A program made the position numbers and the translations under genes. The notes beneath the pieces are model-generated. The model was not told the DNA's origin, did not search any database, and saw only the letters and a list, made by a program, of their open reading frames with translations. DNA of 64,000 nt, taken from Thozetella sp. PMI_491. Taxonomy: Eukaryota; Ascomycota; Sordariomycetes; Chaetosphaeriales; Chaetosphaeriaceae. The stretch covers positions 62,001 to 126,000 of the forward strand of contig MU270121.1 in NCBI GenBank assembly GCA_021432635.1, written 5' to 3'. Positions 24,201 to 36,111 of this stretch are shown piece after piece (positions within the stretch are counted from its first letter, which is position 1; each line of letters opens with the position of its first letter).

Positions 24201-25892
24201 TGAGGTATACGTCGAAGTGCTCCGAGCTGCCGTAGCTGATCGACTCGCCGCCCTGACTGGACAGAGGAATGCCTTGGTTGAGCACAATGCGAAGAACCTT
24301 GTTCGGATGGCTGGGGACGAGGAAGGTCCATTTCCCCAGAAGCTCTTGGAGCTATTCGAGATCCGAGACGATATTAAGCCCCCAATGGTTGAGGGAGACC
24401 CCCTCACCTCTCTGAAGGGCATTATCTCCGAGCTGAGGACCCTGGTCGTCAAGCTGCGGCACGACGCCGCGCTTGGGAGTACGAGGGCATCTACCGAAGT
24501 GACTATTGCTATGAACCAACTTCAACTGGCCCAGAAGCAGCTCAGCGAGCAGACGAAGGTCACGACTCAGCTAGAGCAGGAGGCTGAGAAGTTCATGGAC
24601 ACTCTCAATGCCCGACTGGAATTCTACCGCCAGCTACAGACCGTTTCCGACATGGTGGCTGAGTATACAGGTGCGAGCGACGATGCCGAGTTGAAGATGG
24701 TCAAGGAACAGCTAGATGCAGCAAGGGCGAGAATAGCGACTGGGAAGGCGAAGCATCGATACCGTAAGCGATTTGTTCTGCCTGGATATGCACAGAGGCC
24801 TTGCTAACAAGAATAGTAATGCATCTGCAGGAAGCCGATTCGAGCACAACGGCTGAGCAGCGGATGTGCATCATCTGCCAGTCGCCTTTCTCCATAGGCG
24901 TCCTCACCGTTTGTGGGCATCAATTTTGCAAAGAGTGCATTTCCTTGTGGTTTAGGATGCATAGGAACTGCCCAGTCTGCAAGCGTAAACTGACAAAGGA
25001 GAGCCTCCACGACATCACATTAAAGCCGAAGGAGCTTAGGATTCATTCGGAGACGAGCGTTGCAGTCCCAGGGGCTATGGGCCAGCCAAACACCTCACCG
25101 ATCCAAAATAAGTCGACTATCTATACCGAGTTCAACCCTGAGAAGCTAGCCGAGATCCAAAACATCGACCTAGCGGGACCAAACTACACCACCAAGGTGG
25201 ACACCCTGGTTCGCCATTTGCTGTGGCTTCGTGAATCTGATCCTGGAGCCAAGTCGATCGTGTTTTCTCAGTACAGGGAATTCCTCCTCGTCCTGGCGAC
25301 TGCATTCAAACGCTACCGCATAGGATATACTTCATTCGAGATTAGCAGCAGCGTCTCGAGCTTCCGGGACGATCCTGGCACAGAGGTGTTCCTCCTGCAT
25401 GCGCGAGCCCACGCGAGCGGGCTGAACTTGGTCAATGCGAGCCATGTGTTCCTCTGCGAGCCTCTGCTCAACACAGCGCTAGAACTTCAGGCTATCGCGC
25501 GCGTGGACCGGATCGGCCAGGAACAAGAGACAACGGTCTGGCTGTACATCGTTGACGGAACGGTAGAGCAGTCCATCTATAATCTTTCGGTGCAGCGGCG
25601 CATGGAGCACATGGGCCGCGGAAGCAAGGGCAAGTCCAAAGAATCGACGCCGGAGCCACTGGACGCCAGGCTGGACGAGGCAAACACAATGGAGCTTCAG
25701 CAAGCCCACCTGTCGAAGCTGATGGGAAAGCACGGCATCTCTGGCGAGGCGGTCGACAAGAACGACCTATGGAGCTGCCTATTTGGGAACACGAGTAAGG
25801 TCGGACGAGACGAGGGCCCGCCGCAGAATCCTGCCGTGCGTGGATTACTCGCCGCAACTGCGGCTGAGGCACGGATGAGAGGCGATAAATGA
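21300..25892 (+). CDS. IRC20: SNF2-family ATPase with RING finger (Irc20/SHPRH type)
   Basis: Exons 21300-22860, 22925-23853, 23911-24763 and 24817-25892 give 1,472 residues (yeast Irc20: 1,556). The family couples a Swi2/Snf2 DNA translocase to an E3 ubiquitin ligase and acts in recombination and replication-damage tolerance. Motif I is AEEMGLGKT (about 343-351), motif II DEAQ (about 481-484) and motif III GITGTPV. Between the two helicase lobes a long helical, coiled-coil insert precedes a C3HC4 RING, CIICQSPF...CGHQFCKEC...CPVCK, at about 1132-1170. The C-terminal lobe shows SIVFSQYREFL, HASGLNLVNA and ARVDRIGQ. Introns of 64, 57 and 53 bp have GT-AG ends and CTAAC branches, and each join restores conserved sequence. 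DEAQ rather than DEGH is typical of this branch. Confidence 0.93.
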
Positions 25893-26585
25893 GGCACGAC
25901 GCACGATATAAATGGCTGGGGACGACGAGAATACATTGGCATGGGGACTGGCTTGCGGTGGTATCGAAACGAACACGTGTAGCGGGTAGACCGCAGCATT
26001 ACGACAGGGGCACAGGCGCAATACGAAGTCTGTCGAGTTCTCTAAGTAAAGGCCGCTAGACTATGCGAGGATGCTTTTATTCGGGATGCTATAGCCCTGA
26101 AGCTTTGGCGTAAGGTGCTGCCTTATATACACTTGGGCATAGAGCTGCCCCGTCTTAGTGCTCTATAGAGTATGCTCACGATCAAGGATACTCGGACATT
26201 GACTGCTCTTGAACCTTGTGTTTAGATCTGACAACCACCTTAGGCCCCCCCCTGATGTTGGCGGCCCGTGCCAGTTGTCGCGCGCCCCGGCAACGGCCGC
26301 CATTGGGCGACATTAAGTGGGCCACCACGCTGTGCAGTGCCGGTCGCTCCTAAATTAGGACGGCTGACGTTCTCTCCATCCTGAGCTGGCGGTTGGCCAA
26401 CTTTACGTTGTTTTCTGAACCCCCACAACCTTCTGGGAACCTAGCTTCGGTGCCATGAACGCCTCCGCACGGCACACGGGTCACTGCTGGCTTCCGAAGC
26501 TCACGACCTGACTTACTTGCCATCCAACCTTGATTGCTTGCTTAATTCATCACACATACCCCCCCGTTAGCCTCCAGCCGTCGAA
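25893..26585. other. Intergenic: helicase 3' region and recyclin promoter
   Basis: Both genes are on the plus strand. There is no coding signal. A short C-rich stretch lies at 26560-26567, near the recyclin start codon. Confidence 0.5.
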
Positions 26586-29415
26586 ATGTCCAACTTCAGG
26601 CGTGCGGGCCCTGCCCCGCAGGTCAACAGTATCCTCATGACGCTGCAGGCCACCGAGATGCTCGACAACAAACCGATCCTGCCGGCTGGTAAGCTCTCTT
26701 CGGGCTGCGTCTTCCCTTGGCCGGTGGCTACAATGTGCTGACTGGCCCAATTGCGCACTAGAAATCATCGTCGCCATCCTAGATTACCTCCCCGTCCCTG
26801 ACCTCCTCCGCTTCGCCCGAACCTCGCGACGCATGCGAGAGATGGTGTACGATGACACCCGCTGGGTATCCCGCCTTAAGAGTATGGGGTGCTGGGACGA
26901 GAATGAAGCTAGGAGACGATTTGAAGAGGCCATGAAGCGCCGCCGGGAAGCGGCGGAGAGAGCCAACGCTGCCACGGCCGCGGCAGGGCAGCAACAACGC
27001 GGGCAGCCAGGTCAGCGCCCAGGGCAACCGCAGGCGAGCACGATGCTCTTCGATGCCTCTGTTGAAGAAGAGAGGCAACGCAAGCAGCTGGCGGGCCTCC
27101 GCGACGGCTTCGAAACCCTAAAGGTTGGCGGCGCGGCCCAGAATCCGTACCAGGACCCGGAGGCGTTACTGCAGGTGATCAAGGATGCGAGGAGTATACG
27201 GGGCCACGCGAGGCAAGAGTACGGAAAGATCTATGGTGCACTCGCGCCATTCTACCTGGACTTAATCAAGTCCAAAAGCCATACGGACCCCATTGTGTTC
27301 AAAGTCTTCCGGGATCCCGAGAAGCAGGCACAGATGCTCGCCAACCTCGAGACGTTTTCTAAGAGCGACTGGGCAGACGGCTGGCAGCAGCGAGAGGATA
27401 AGCTGAGAACAATGTCCGGTATTTTTGAGACGGCTGTGCTGCGCGAGTTCGAGCAGGGCTACGAGTTCTGGGACGTCGACGGGCGGATGAAGAAGTACGC
27501 TCATGTGCTGCACACACTCAACGGCGGTATCGCCGGGGTTGATTTATTCATTTCGAAACACCCCATATTCCAGGATCGTGAGGCGTTGGCCAACTCCATG
27601 GACTGTATCAACCAGGCCCCCGCCGATGATATCACGTTGGAGCCTTCGAGCCAGTTCTTCCAGGTCTTGTCGCGAAAGGTCAACGAACAGGCCTCAGTGA
27701 TAGACCGCATCTTCCCGGACCCGGTGCCTGTCTTCTGGTCGTTCGTGGACAAGGTGCGGGAGGAAATTATCACGGACTATGCAACCCCGCTGTTCGACGA
27801 GACCCACGAGCGCAGCCTCCTCGCGTATTTGAAGGCCGTGTCCGGCATCTTTGAGCAAAGCCTCCACTTTTTCCGGGGGCTCACGCCGCCGACGAACACC
27901 AAGGGGAAGCAGGTGAAACAGGAAGAGAAGGCCAAGGAGCTGGCACTCAAGCTCTTCGAGCCGCACCTCGACCTGTACCTCCAAGAGGAACTGGACTTCT
28001 TCACCAAGGCGGCCGAAGACGAGGTCGGCGAGTGGGAGAAGAAGCTCTCGGCTCAAGACGCCTCGGTCGAATCTTTCTACATGTCCAACTTCAACCGACA
28101 GGCTGACAAGAAAGACTTCCTGACCTCCTTCAAAAAGGTAGTCATGATGCCTGTGACGGTACTGCCCACGAGCTTGGGCCTGCCCTTGTCGTCCCCTTTT
28201 GCCAGCGCAAAGCCTACCCCGGCTATGCCAACGAACGGCACTGCTCAGCGAACGAGCTCACCCCAGCCCTCTCGACCTCATACGCCAGGGCTGAACGTCC
28301 CAGAAAGGACAGGGACTCCACTGCCGGACAAGGCCCCGACTGACGAGCTCGCCGCTAAGGCAGCCCTCATGAGCTCGCGGCTCGAGGGCATTAAGACGCT
28401 GTTCAGCATTGAGGTCGCCCTGCACCTCGTCCACGCTGCCCAGACCAGCCTTGGGAGAGCGGCGGTATTTATCCAGCTCGGTGCGCAGTTAGGAGGCGAG
28501 GCCCGAGAGCAGTGCGAGACCATCTTCGTCGTTCTGCTCCGCATACTGGGGAGCCGCCACGTCAAGCCTGGTTTCGACCGGGCTGTCGAACACCTTTCTC
28601 AGTATAACCCCCGTGAGGTTAGCGACCACAAGACGGGCGTGGCGCCCCTGGTGACCTTCATCGAACTAGTCAATGTCGGCGACCTTATCTCGCAAATGAT
28701 CGATGTGTTCTATGAGCAGCAGCTGGCCGGCCCGAAGATCGTCGACCGTAATGACTTCCTGGACCCCGCCGGGATGTCCAAGAAGAAGTTTGAACAAATG
28801 CTGGACGAGAGCGTCGCCGCTGGCCTTAACAAGGGCATCGACGTGCTCATGGATGAGGTCGAGTACCTCTGTGCCACGACCCAGGAGCCGACTGACTACA
28901 ACCCTGGGGCAGCTGACTCGGACAAGCGTGCCACCATGGCATCCGAGTTTGACATCGGCCCGACGTCGACGGCGCAGCGCGTCAAGGACCTCGTGGCATC
29001 ACATACTAACATGCTGGTCGGCAGCACCGAGAAGACGATGCTAGATGTGTTCAACGGCGAGGTGGGCCTGCGCCTGTTTACGGCCATCTGCAAGCACCTA
29101 AAGCGCCAGCGCATCAGCACCGAGGGCGCCATAAAGCTCATCGCCGACATGAATCTCTATTTTGACTACATCCGGACGCTCCGGAACCAGGACTTGCTCA
29201 CGTACTTCAAGGCGCTGCGCGAGCTCAGCCAGATTTACTTGATTGACGCCAAGCACGCCAAGGAGATGGCTACGATTATCGCTGATGGGGACCGCTTCGG
29301 CGGCATCTTTCGGGCTGAGGAGGTCTACGAGTATGCCGAGAGGAGAGCAGACTGGTATCAAGTACGGCGAGATGTCGAAAAGGCTATGTACGGCCTCGAG
29401 TGCAGCATCATGTAA
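26586..29415 (+). CDS. RCY1: Recyclin-1 (F-box plus Sec10-like region)
   Basis: Exons 26586-26688 and 26762-29415 give 918 residues. The first exon, 34 codons plus one base, is needed to complete the F-box: LPAEIIVAILDYLPVPDLL...FARTSRRM (about 33-60). The 73-bp intron has donor GTAAGC and branch CTGAC. From about 165 to 900 the protein resembles the exocyst Sec10/Rcy1 helical fold, interrupted by a Ser/Thr/Pro-rich insert near 520-570. The C-terminus is ...LECSIM, a CaaX-type prenylation motif, as reported for yeast Rcy1. The protein recycles endocytosed cargo such as the SNARE Snc1 from early endosomes, working with Skp1; these roles come from the family. The kinase gene downstream is convergent. 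Confidence 0.93.
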
Positions 29416-29788
29416 TAAAAAAAAAGAGGCGAATTCAAGACGATTGAAAGAAGGAGGGGGTGGGAAAGGGAAATCGGCGTGCGCATGGCTTGACGAGAGG
29501 CCCAGGGAATGACGCCATATCGGCTTGGATGATTGATAGACGTCACGAATATGAGCCAGGAGGCGTTGGGTAATAAATCATGCACATTGCAAAGTCCGCC
29601 CAGTTTTGCCATCCCGATAGTAGAGTCCCCTCTTTTTGGTCCTAGTTGGCTCTTGATTGTAAGCACGTACAAGGATCCCCCTAACGAACTTCCACGCCGA
29701 ACGCCGCCACCTCCGCCCTCATAAATGCATACCCAGACGGCTGGAGAGGAGTGGTTATGTGCCTAACCACGTCCCGGGAGCTTCCCGG
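29416..29788. other. Convergent intergenic space (RCY1 and KIN28 3' ends)
   Basis: This 373-bp stretch lies between stop codons. A nine-base A run begins just after the RCY1 stop. No gene is seen. Confidence 0.55.
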
Positions 29789-31021
29789 TCACTTGGCCTG
29801 TCCGAAGTCTAACTTGCGCGCCACCTTGCTCCCCCTTGCTTCATCGCCATCGAGCACGCCCGGCCGGCGTTTGAGGTCGGCGGCGGCTTTTTCCTCGCCG
29901 CCCGACTTGCGGGGCAGCTCCTCTTTGCGGGTGGGCTTGGGCTCGACCTTCCACCATTTGTGCTCGAGCATCTCGCGCGCCGTGATGCGTCGCTTAGGGT
30001 CCAGGATGAGGGTCTTGACGAGCAGGTCGACACCCTCGTTGCCGACGGACCCGAAGCGCGCCATATAGGCCGGGCGCTCGACGACGGGGGTGACGTCGTC
30101 CGTCACCGTGTAGCCCGACAGCGACGTCACACCGGGCCAGTTGTCCTCGGTCGGCGTGCCGATGCTCTTGCAAATCAGGCCGATCTGGTCGACCTCGGTG
30201 TTGCCCGGCAGGAAGGGCGCGCGGATGATGAGCTCGGCGAAGACGCAGCCGACGCTCCAGATGTCGACGGCACCGCCGTAATGGCGGGCGTTGAACAGCA
30301 GCTCGGGCGGCCGGTACCAGCGCGTGATGACGTTGGCCGTCATGCCGTAGCCCGGGTCGGCGAAGGAGCGGGCCAGACCGAAATCGGCCAGCTTGACCTC
30401 GCCGTCGGCGGCGATCAGCAAGTTGTTGGGCTTGATATCGCGGTGCAGCACGAAGTTGTCGTGGCAGAACCAGACGGCGCGCGTCAGCATGCCCATCCAT
30501 GCCTTGATGTCGCCGGCGCCGTAGCGCACGCGGTCGACGTCGCGGATCAGCATCTCGAGGTCGCCGAGGGGCAGGAACTCGAGCACCAGGTTAAGGTTCT
30601 GGTCCTTGCTGCTGAAGACGGAGAGCAACGAGATGATGTTGGGGTGCTGCAGCTCCTGCAGGTGCTTGAGCTCGCGCACGGCGTCGGGCTGCAGCCCGTC
30701 CTTGTACTCCTTCTGCACCTTGATCTTCTTTATGGCCACCAGCACCGAGGGGTCATGGCGCGCGTGGCCGAGGTAGACGTTGGCGTAGGTACCTTCACCG
30801 AGCTTCTTGCCCTTGACGTACTTGCGCTTTTCCTCCTCGTTCATCTGCTCTGCCAGGTCGAGCGTCGTGGGGAGGCGCACCTCGTGGTCGGTAGTGCGCT
30901 GCGGCCGCGGGGTGCCATTCGAGGACGGCACCGCCGACGCCTGCCGCTTGAGCGGCGAGGTGCCGGGCCGCGAGAGACGGAGGGCATCGGTCGGGTGGGC
31001 GACAAGCGGGGAGACGGCCAT
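29789..31021 (-). CDS. KIN28: Cyclin-dependent kinase 7 / Kin28 (TFIIH CTD kinase)
   Basis: A single exon codes for 410 residues, longer than yeast Kin28 (306), with a Ser/Pro/Arg-rich N-terminal extension of about 65 residues and a basic C-terminal tail. Kinase elements: glycine loop GEGTYANV (75-82), Lys98 in VAIKK, catalytic HRDIKPNN (194-201), DFG 213-215, and activation loop GYGMTANVITRWYRPPELL with the predicted T-loop Thr228. The ITRWYRPPE and DIWSVGC motifs mark the CDK group. Kin28/CDK7 with cyclin H and Tfb3 phosphorylates RNA polymerase II CTD Ser5 in TFIIH. The gene is divergent from the Sfk1-like gene, with 1,048 bp between start codons. Confidence 0.93.
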   Translation of the reverse strand: MAVSPLVAHPTDALRLSRPGTSPLKRQASAVPSSNGTPRPQRTTDHEVRLPTTLDLAEQMNEEEKRKYVKGKKLGEGTYANVYLGHARHDPSVLVAIKKIKVQKEYKDGLQPDAVRELKHLQELQHPNIISLLSVFSSKDQNLNLVLEFLPLGDLEMLIRDVDRVRYGAGDIKAWMGMLTRAVWFCHDNFVLHRDIKPNNLLIAADGEVKLADFGLARSFADPGYGMTANVITRWYRPPELLFNARHYGGAVDIWSVGCVFAELIIRAPFLPGNTEVDQIGLICKSIGTPTEDNWPGVTSLSGYTVTDDVTPVVERPAYMARFGSVGNEGVDLLVKTLILDPKRRITAREMLEHKWWKVEPKPTRKEELPRKSGGEEKAAADLKRRPGVLDGDEARGSKVARKLDFGQAK

Positions 31022-32069
31022 CTTTTCGTTTCTCTGTTCCCCTTTCCTCCTCCTTTGGCTCTAGGCTCCCGCCAAGTGGAGGGACGAAGGGGGAAGAGGG
31101 AGTCGGAGCGGCGTAGAGGTTAGGGCTCGATGGGAGCTCGCGAGCGCGTGGGGGGGGCAAGGATTGAGACCGTCAGTCAGTCGGCGGTGGCGTCGTAAAA
31201 AGCTTCGATCCCTGGTCAACCGCGTCCTCGTGTTCAGCCTCGCCGTGTGGAGGGATGGGATGGGGGGATATGGGGACGCTGATTGGAAGGGGCAAAGAAG
31301 TCCCTGTTGTTCCCCCCACAGCCTTGCGAAAGCAGAGCTCTACTTCGTACTTCCGTACTCTGTGGACTTTGGAGTTGCGGACGGAAGAAGCCGATTGTCT
31401 CTGATCCAAGGTACCCTGTACGGCGCTATACCCGAAACAGAAGTGCTGCATCCAGCCGAGTGTCGCCCCACCGGCTCTAAACTTAGCGGAAGTCCCGCGC
31501 TGCACCAGCTCAAGCCCGGGGAGCTGACGTCACAGGCATCGACACCAGAGATCCAAGCCTTGCGCTTGTCATCATCACCTTCGTGGCATGACATCGGGGC
31601 CTTTCACCGCACCGAAAGCCGGGTATGCCAAGGGGCCATGCGCTGGCCACACGGCCATTACCAGTCGTCGCTGCAGCCGAGTGGCCAGGCGCCGTACGCA
31701 ATGTCCCGTGGCTTTGGCGCCCACTCGTGCCATCATTCGACCTGCCATCCCAGCTTGGCCTGCTTGCAGGTGCCTTTTTATCTCTCTCCATTCTTCGGCC
31801 GGTTTGCAATCGGGCACATCGGGCACACAGACGGGCCACACAAACCCCCGGCAGCCATTCATGACATAACCTGGCCCCCCCCCCCTTCCCCCAGGTCGAC
31901 GACTTTTTATCCAGATCTCTAGTACCTGCAGCTCTGCTCTGCCGTCCACTCCATTTCCATTTCCCCTACCGCCTTGTGAGCCTACCGTGTCTGCTCGCGT
32001 GACAACCGACCAGTCTTGTTTGGAACAATAGTTGGGAGCGAAGCAGAAAAAAATAAACATCTGCACGAC
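31022..32069. other. Divergent promoter region between KIN28 and the Sfk1-like gene
   Basis: The two start codons face away from each other across this 1-kb space. It contains a C10 tract (31875-31884). No gene is seen. Confidence 0.5.
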
Positions 32070-33057
32070 ATGTTGCGTCTTTCATACTGGGTATGTATAA
32101 AGCTCGCTGCAGAGCAATTGGCTTTTAGAGACGCAAAGTAAACTTTACACGTCCTAACCGCGCGGGCACAGGTATTTCCCATCGTCTCGGGCGTGGTCTG
32201 GCTCGCCATGCTCCTGGGCCTGCTCATCTACTGGAACGTCGACACCGGCCGGCGGCACTACTCGTCCATGACGGAGACGCAGACCATTGCCTACATCAGC
32301 GACATCGGCGCCGACTACCTCAAGCCTCTCTTCATCACAGGCTGCGTCCTCACCACCATCTTCTTGGACCTCTCGTTCGGCTCGGACCGCTGGCTCCGGC
32401 ACAAGGGCCGCCTGGTTCCCAACACGACCACGATCGAGAAGGTCCTGTCGGGTCTGACCATCGCCTTCGCCTTCGTCGGCACCGCCGGCCTGATCCTACT
32501 CTCCATCTTCGACACCGTGCGCTACCACACCCTGCATGACCTCTTTCTCTTGCTTTTCATTGGCGGGTACTGTCTTTCAGCCATCTTCATCTGCTGGGAG
32601 TACCAGCGGCTAGGCATAAGTACGTCTCGTCGCGCCCCTTCTCCCTCGGGAGAGGGGGCTTTGTTTGTGATTGACCCAGTCGCTGACTTTTGTTCGCGTC
32701 GCTCTAGAATACCGCGAACATCGCGTCCTCCGCATCTCCTTTTGGATCAAGCTCACCTTCGTCCTCCTCGAGATTGCGCTCGCCATCGCTTTCGCCGTAT
32801 GCACCTTCAAAGGCAACACCAACGCCGGCGCTGTGCTCGAATGGACCATCGCCTTCATCTTCTCCTTCTACGTCTTTTCCTTCTATGTCGATCTCTACCC
32901 GGCCGTGTACACGCGCGAGTCCGGCGGCTACAAGACTACAAACCCCAAGAACCGCTACGTCGCTGCGAGGGAGATGGAGTCGGCCGGGGACCGTCTGGCA
33001 GCTCCGCGGACACCTTCTAGCACATATATCAACCGTGGCGTACCTAATAACTTCTAG
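32070..33057 (+). CDS. Frag1/DRAM/Sfk1-family six-pass membrane protein
   Basis: Exons 32070-32090, 32172-32619 and 32708-33057 give 272 residues. The first exon holds only seven codons (MLRLSYW), joined to VFPIVSGVVW by an 81-bp intron with donor GTATGT. Six hydrophobic segments lie at about 8-28, 58-75, 99-121, 131-150, 164-188 and 201-222, and the tail is hydrophilic. The conserved YISDIGA motif (48-54) after the first membrane segment, and ...FDTVRYHTLHD, are typical of the Frag1/DRAM/Sfk1 family. Yeast Sfk1 is a plasma-membrane protein that supports Stt4-dependent PI4P synthesis; whether this member does so is inference. The Eis1 gene is convergent, 407 bp away. Confidence 0.88.
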
Positions 33058-33464
33058 ATGCGACTATACACGCACATTACTACATGAGACACGACATATT
33101 TTATAATAATTTGCATGGCATAGTTTGGCGTTCAGGGATCGGTCAGGTTGTTCGTGATGTTGGCCAAATAGCGAGACTGTAAAACTAGTGTCTAGAGTAG
33201 TACAGCACTGCTTGAGCATATTCTATAATAGCAAGACTCGACTAGCTTCTGTTTACAAGAGGTGCGTGCAACTCCCAAGAGAATGTATATACCCCCCCCC
33301 GCTTTGTCGTTAGCACCGGCTTATGTGTCTCGCCCGTTCCCTACACCCGAAACGCCTGGTATGGAGCGCGGCCGTCTCAAGCGGAATTTCCAGGTATCGA
33401 AGTAACCAAATCTGTCACTGCGCCTCGTATTTCTTTCCCATGCGCCCAAAAACCATTTGCCTCT
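33058..33464. other. Convergent intergenic space (Sfk1-like and Eis1 3' ends)
   Basis: This 407-bp stretch lies between stop codons. Its left half is AT-rich, fitting 3' UTR and polyadenylation signals (TTTTATAATAATTTG at about 33098). A C9 tract lies at 33292-33300. Confidence 0.55.
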
Positions 33465-36111
33465 CTACTCGAGGTTCTCAGAGAACCGCGACTCCCTGAA
33501 TGGGCTCCCCCGTCCCGAGGTGGGATTCTGGATCGGCCTCGGAGGGCTGATGGGCCCGGATATCTCGCTGCGCGCCTCTACATATTTGTCCATCCCCGTG
33601 CTCACGGTGCTGAGTGAGCTGACGCTTGTGTTGCGATCCCGCCACCTTCCTGCTCGAGTCCTACTGCTCTCTCCAAACTCCTTGTACGGCAGTTCCCCTG
33701 CTATGGTCGTGGAAAGCGGCCGTCGTCCTGCCATCGCAACCTCGCGCATGCTTGCGCTGCGGTTGTCGATTGAAGATGTGCTCGCGTTGTCTCGCACTTT
33801 TGTGAGCGCTACGCCCCCGATAAAACCTCTCTGTGGCGCTGAGGATTCCATAGCGGCGTTGGAAGACTTTGCACGCGGGCGCGAGAAGCGTATCTTGAAC
33901 CAATTTCTCATCTTGGAGGTTGGCGATGTGTTATCGCTGTCCGAAGCTGGCGACCTCTCAGCGGGCGACGTCGCCGCATTTCCGCTATCCCTGTCCTTGG
34001 ACTTGGTTATCAGTTTTGGGAAGGATATTATGCCCGAAGGCTTCAACGTGGCCGCAGCGGTTGTTTGTTGGTCTCGGAATGTTGTTTCTGCTTGCTTCCC
34101 AGTAGCCTTGGAGGCCTTCTCGTCTTCCTTCCGAGCTCTTTGTTCTTCTTTGATCTCCGCCTTCCGGAGCTTTTCCTCGTCCTTTTGCTGCTCTGTGAAA
34201 GCATCAGCAACGGGTCTCGGTCGGACCAGGCACCAAGGGGACACAGCGGTGCGTCAACCTACCTTTGAGTTTCTTATGAATCTCTTGTATCTCTTTCTCC
34301 CTCATCTTTTTCTTTGCTTCGTCCTCCCTGCGTTTCTCTTCTTCGAGTCGCAGCGCCGCCTGCCTCTCCCGCTCTGCCTCAGCTTTGTGGTTAATCTCGT
34401 CGAGCAGAGGCTGCACCCGCTTGGCGGCGATCTGGTCGACCGCCTCTCTGTCCATGAACTTCCCGCCGCCGATGTCGATCTTATCGTCATTGGCGCTGCG
34501 ATAGGAGTCGACTCGCGATCGTGCTGCCCTCTCCGCCTTAGACTGCCAGTCGCTCATCGTGTGCGGCGCGACACGGCCGGTATCCTCGAACACTTTCTGG
34601 TCAATGCCTTGAAGCCGTGCCTTCACGTTCCGCTGTGCCGCGGCAAGGAGGGCCTCGCGGTCCTTCGCACGCTGTTTCTCGTCCACTTCAGATAGCTTGG
34701 TATTGAATAGTGACATCTGCTTCCGGATCTGGCGCGATCGCGTCCGGTCGTCCGTCAGTAGGCCGTCGCTCGACGCCCGCCTCCTGGTCAGCTTTGCCCG
34801 GACGGTGCCGAACTTGCCGCGCTGAGGCGAGGCCGGCGTGGCACCATAATACTCCTGCAGGTCGCGGGTGGCCTGGTGTTCTTGCTGAAGCTTGGCAAGA
34901 CGCTCCTGTGCCATTCGATAGGCAGCATCTTGAAGGTTGTTGAACCCCATCGGGGGGCTGAGCTGCTCCGGCTCTGCGGGACTAGCTGGGGGGCTATGCT
35001 CGCCGTGCCGGCTGAAGGAGGAAGACCGCGCGTGCGCTAATCTGGTGGTATCAATCATCCTCTGCTGCTGGTTGTACATGCGCTTCGCCATGGCTACCGC
35101 CGAGGCGTGAAGCACCTCGGCGCGCTTCTGCTCCTCGGCCTCAGGCTTCACAGGCGGGAGCGAAGTAAACATTTGTCGGTTCATGGTTACGTAGGGCACG
35201 GCGCCGCCCTCGACGGTGGCGGGGCGTATCGTAGGGCGGTGGGCGCGAGTAGCGGCGCTGAGGGCATTGGCGGCCGCATTTGCCTGGTCCGGATATGCTT
35301 CCTTAACAGTCTGGGGCGTCGAAACGGAGCGGGGTCGGGCGCCGGCCATGGCGCCTTTCGCCGCCGACATAGATCCCATACGGGCAAGGCTCGGCGTCTC
35401 CGGGGGAGTGAGAGATTTCTGGCTCGCCTTGAGCGCGATGTTGGCGGCGGAGCTCCCCCAGTTGCTGGGGGTGGATGATTGCCGGACGTGGTGTCTGTGA
35501 GCTGTGCCAGCCGCTAGAAGCGCGGCCTTGGAGCCGGCGGCGCTGCGCTCCGGTTCCCACGCGGGCGCCATCTTGCAGTCTTTGTTGGCGATGAGAGCTG
35601 CCGTCGCCGAGGCGGCCGCTGTACTGTTGTCCGGTCGCCAAGGCTCCGTTGGCTTCTGGTTTGCCCAGCCTAGAGATGCCGCGGCGCTTGCTGCAGCATG
35701 GTCCTTGCGCAGGCCGAGCGACGGAAAGCTGGGCAGGTCTCGTGGCTCCGCGTAGCTGAGTCGCCCGGAACGGCCTGCAGTGACGAGGGTTCAATCGTTA
35801 GCAATGGGATTCCGGGACACGGGAGGCTCGGAGTTTGGCGTGGCGAGCTGCGAGCTGCGCGCAGGTTTGTATGCAGGAGTGTGTAGGCGCGTGCAGCTAA
35901 AATGGACGCGGTGGTGGGTGGTGTTGGTGGCCTTTGGTGGTGACGTCGGATACGAAGCACATGCTATATATATATAAAAGGAATAAAGGACCAACGTACC
36001 GGGTGGCACGACAGCGCGCGAGTCCTCTCTGGGATGGGAGGGGGTTTGTTGGGGGGCTCGGGTGGTCAGCATAAGCGAGGAGCTGCGAGTGGGCTGCATT
36101 TCGCTTTCCAT
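33465..36111 (-). CDS. EIS1: Eisosome protein 1
   Basis: Minus-strand exons 36111-36000, 35774-34263 and 34192-33465 give 783 residues (yeast Eis1: 843). The first exon supplies 37 residues (MESEMQPTRSSSLML...), and a 225-bp phase-1 intron joins it to GRLSYAEPRDLPSFPSLGL, typical of the family. Further hallmarks are ASLGWANQK, KDCKMAPAWEPERSAAGSKA, ALSAATRAH and AVAMAKRMYNQQQ. The central and C-terminal parts are Lys/Glu/Arg-rich coiled coil (LRLEEEKRREDEAKKKMREK), followed by a Ser/Pro-rich disordered tail. Eis1 sits in eisosomes, the BAR-protein furrows of the plasma membrane. Intron 2 is 70 bp, phase 1. Confidence 0.92.

Noticed and set aside
29960-31123. Plus-strand open frame (387 codons)
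   Set aside because: It is antisense to the KIN28 kinase, which has all catalytic motifs.
33457-34695. Long plus-strand open frame (412 codons)
   Set aside because: It is antisense to EIS1 exons and its 70-bp intron, with no family resemblance.
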